Positions 62,222-64,000 of a stretch of 64,000 bases of DNA are shown here, in pieces. Origin of the DNA: Leptolyngbya sp. CCY15150 (lineage in GTDB: Bacteria; Cyanobacteriota; Cyanobacteriia; RECH01); assembly GCF_016888135.1 (NCBI RefSeq), contig NZ_JACSWB010000141.1, positions 1-64,000 of the forward strand, in the 5' to 3' direction. Each line of letters opens with the position of its first letter. Within the stretch, counting starts at the first letter, position 1. Under the pieces are notes generated by a model. It saw only the letters and a program-made list of their open reading frames with translations. It did no database searches and was not told the origin of the DNA. The position numbers and the translations under genes were made by a program.

Positions 62222-64000
62222 CCTATACCAAATCATCCATTAAGGAATTCTTAGCGGCTATTCCGCCCTTCGATCGCCTGCCTGATACCGTGTTGAGTCG
62301 CATTGCTAATATGGCTCAGCTTCTGCGCTATCGCATGGGGCAGCCGATTGTGGTGCGCGATACCATGCCGGCCCAGTTGTCGATAATCTATCAAGGGCAG
62401 GCGCGGCTACTGGCCTATGATCCCCGCACCGATCGCCCGGTTACCCTAGAAATGGTGCCGGCTGGTCAGGTCTTAGGCTGGGTGAGCTTGGTGCGCGGTT
62501 TACCCTGTGAAACAGCGATCGCTTCCGTGGAAACCATTTGCCTGACCTTGCCTGCCAATGAATTTCTGGGACTGCTAGCGGGAGAACCAGCCTTTGCAGA
62601 GGGGTTCCGCTCCCGCTGCTCGATCCTAGAAGCCTTTGATTTAATCGGGGCCGAAATTCATCGTCAAGCCATTGGCAATGCTGACCTGAAAGAACTCACC
62701 TTTAAGGCCGAGCCCGAGGCTGTTGTCTATAACCTGCCGCCAGGCATCACCCCAGCTAGTCAGCTAGAGCGCGATCGCATCTGGTTTGTCAGCGGCGGCG
62801 GTGCCATTTCCACCTATCCCGTCGGCAGCCGCATCAACCCCACCGCCAACGCCTCAATTAACGTTACCGGCTCCTTCGATGCTCGGCTCGTAGGCTTTCC
62901 ATCCGACCTGCTGACCCAAGCCACGATTCAGCCCAATCCTGCAAGCCCGCCTCCGGCAGCCACCCAAACAGCCTTTGATGATGTATCGGGTACCACCATC
63001 GACCTACCCTATGCACCCGCCCATCCGGTAGCAGCCCAGAATCTGTCCAGCCGAGAAACTGATGAACAAACCGGTCGCCAGTCCTACCCCTTCATTCGCG
63101 GCAAGGGTTCCCTAGATGGAGCCATGGCCTGCTTCCAGATGCTCAGCCGCCATTTGCAGATTCCCTTTCGGCGAGATATTGTTCATCGTGTTCTCAACGA
63201 TCAGATCCAGCGCACGGGTGGACTCAGCCTTGACCTAGCGGGCTCCGTAGCCGAGTTTATGGGGCTCAATGCCCAACTGGTGTCTGTGCCTCTTACCTCC
63301 ATTGGTCGCATTGAAGCGCCGGCCCTAATTGAGTGGGAAGGGGCGCTTTGCCTCATCTATGAAGCCAACGAGAAGGAACTGGTCATTGCCAATCCGGCAA
63401 AGGGGCTGCTGCGGCGAAAACCCAGCGACTTGGCTCGCAGTTGGGGCACGGTTGCCGACGGTGGACAGCCCGCCGACCGAGGCGAGGTGCTGCTACTGAA
63501 GAAAACCCAGCAAACGCCTCAACAGCGGTTTGGGTTGCAGTGGTTTTTGCCCTCCATCTATCGCTACCGCCGGGTCTTAACGGAGGTGTTCATTGCCTCC
63601 TTCTTCGTCCAGCTTTTTGCCCTTGCCAATCCGTTAATGATCCAGGTGATCATCGATAAGGTAATTGTGCAAAACAGCTCCGATACCCTGCAAGTCTTGG
63701 GGATCTTTCTGGTCGTACTGGCGGTGTTTGAGGCTCTGCTCAGCAGTTTACGTACCTACCTGTTTGTTGACACGACGAACCGCATTGACCTCTCCCTGGG
63801 CTCCGAAATTATTGATCACTTGCTGCGTCTACCGCTGCGCTATTTCGATCGCCGCCCTGTGGGAGAGCTCTCCACCCGCATCAACGAGCTAGAAAATATT
63901 CGCCAGTTTCTCACGGGAACGGCGCTCACCGTGGTCTTAGATGCCCTCTTTTCGGTCATCTACATCGTGGTGATGTTCATCTATAGCTGGTTGCTCACCC
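62218..64000 (+). CDS. Type I secretion ABC transporter with cNMP-binding and degenerate C39 domains (partial)
   Basis: At least 594 residues; the frame is open to the right edge. About 15-130 looks like a cyclic-nucleotide-binding domain (IIYQGQARLLAY, VLGWVSLVRGLPCETAIASV). A linker and an Ala/Pro-rich stretch follow. About 290-425 resembles the peptidase C39 region of HlyB/LapB-type exporters, but GAMACFQML has Gly where C39 peptidases have the catalytic Cys, so it should be a C39-like binding domain that does not cleave. Membrane helices start near 453 (VFIASFFVQLFALANPLMIQ) and the ABC exporter fold continues past the edge. The ATPase domain is not in view. Cotranscribed with the parvulin gene (ATGA overlap). 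Confidence 0.92.
   Translation, partial: MTYTKSSIKEFLAAIPPFDRLPDTVLSRIANMAQLLRYRMGQPIVVRDTMPAQLSIIYQGQARLLAYDPRTDRPVTLEMVPAGQVLGWVSLVRGLPCETAIASVETICLTLPANEFLGLLAGEPAFAEGFRSRCSILEAFDLIGAEIHRQAIGNADLKELTFKAEPEAVVYNLPPGITPASQLERDRIWFVSGGGAISTYPVGSRINPTANASINVTGSFDARLVGFPSDLLTQATIQPNPASPPPAATQTAFDDVSGTTIDLPYAPAHPVAAQNLSSRETDEQTGRQSYPFIRGKGSLDGAMACFQMLSRHLQIPFRRDIVHRVLNDQIQRTGGLSLDLAGSVAEFMGLNAQLVSVPLTSIGRIEAPALIEWEGALCLIYEANEKELVIANPAKGLLRRKPSDLARSWGTVADGGQPADRGEVLLLKKTQQTPQQRFGLQWFLPSIYRYRRVLTEVFIASFFVQLFALANPLMIQVIIDKVIVQNSSDTLQVLGIFLVVLAVFEALLSSLRTYLFVDTTNRIDLSLGSEIIDHLLRLPLRYFDRRPVGELSTRINELENIRQFLTGTALTVVLDALFSVIYIVVMFIYSWLLT

Noticed and set aside
1-64000. Phage-defence island, prophage or toxin-antitoxin module
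   Set aside because: No restriction, Abi, CBASS, retron, Cas, integrase or toxin-antitoxin signatures were recognised on either strand.

Overview
The window reads as a chromosomal segment of a cyanobacterium, probably filamentous. The HIP1 octamer GCGATCGC recurs throughout, inside and between genes. Several genes belong to oxygenic phototrophs: acsF (chlorophyll ring cyclase), ndhM (NDH-1 complex), psb32 (TPM-domain photosystem II protein) and an lrtA/hpf-type long hibernation factor. There is one tRNA (Val, GAC), no rRNA, no CRISPR array, no complete prophage and no intact insertion sequence.

Layout. 1-750: tail of an unknown gene and a dual-specificity phosphatase. 0.9-8.7 kb: a polyamine/opine-type ABC importer (ATPase, binding protein, two permeases), a divergent FCD-type GntR regulator, an Asp/Glu-racemase-like enzyme and an EamA exporter. 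Three ATTGTATACAAT-type palindromes sit before the importer, the regulator and the exporter and define a probable local regulon. 8.7-9.9 kb: tag, then a scar made of a frameshifted cobW fragment and an IS982-like fragment. 9.9-14.5 kb: a cysteate-synthase-like PLP enzyme, a GH3-type acyl-adenylate/amide synthetase and an OFA-type MFS carrier, possibly a small-molecule conjugation locus. 15-25 kb: housekeeping genes (tRNA-Val, rnhA with an extra C-terminal domain, an orphan gvpF/L-like gene, hpf, lipB, amidase, ndhM, M48 protease). 25-31 kb: a PNPOx-like protein, a two-ring Cdc48-like AAA ATPase and a polar amino-acid ABC importer split over two strands. 31-36 kb: larC, a Gfo/Idh/MocA oxidoreductase, a DUF2949 protein and an exported peroxiredoxin. 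36-42 kb: a 1442-residue, extremely acidic protein overlapping an Hsp70/actin-fold ATPase gene by ATGA, with an A9 run in slippery phase just before the junction. 42-56 kb: psb32, an LCP protein, manC, a coiled-coil/TPR protein, a CHASE2-PAS-GGDEF cyclase, a formamidase-TauE pair, xthA, sixA and acsF. 56-64 kb: a predicted envelope protein, a pyruvyltransferase-like protein, a response regulator/histidine kinase pair, and a parvulin plus cNMP-domain type I secretion ABC transporter that runs off the end.

The strongest candidates for undescribed biology are the acidic-protein/Hsp70-like pair with its possible -1 frameshift, the cysteate-synthase-like/GH3 locus, a 109-bp CTAG-bounded repeat that starts on the stop codon of two unrelated genes, and a modular hairpin repeat family present in three intergenic regions. 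All functional statements come from reading motifs by eye; no database search was run.
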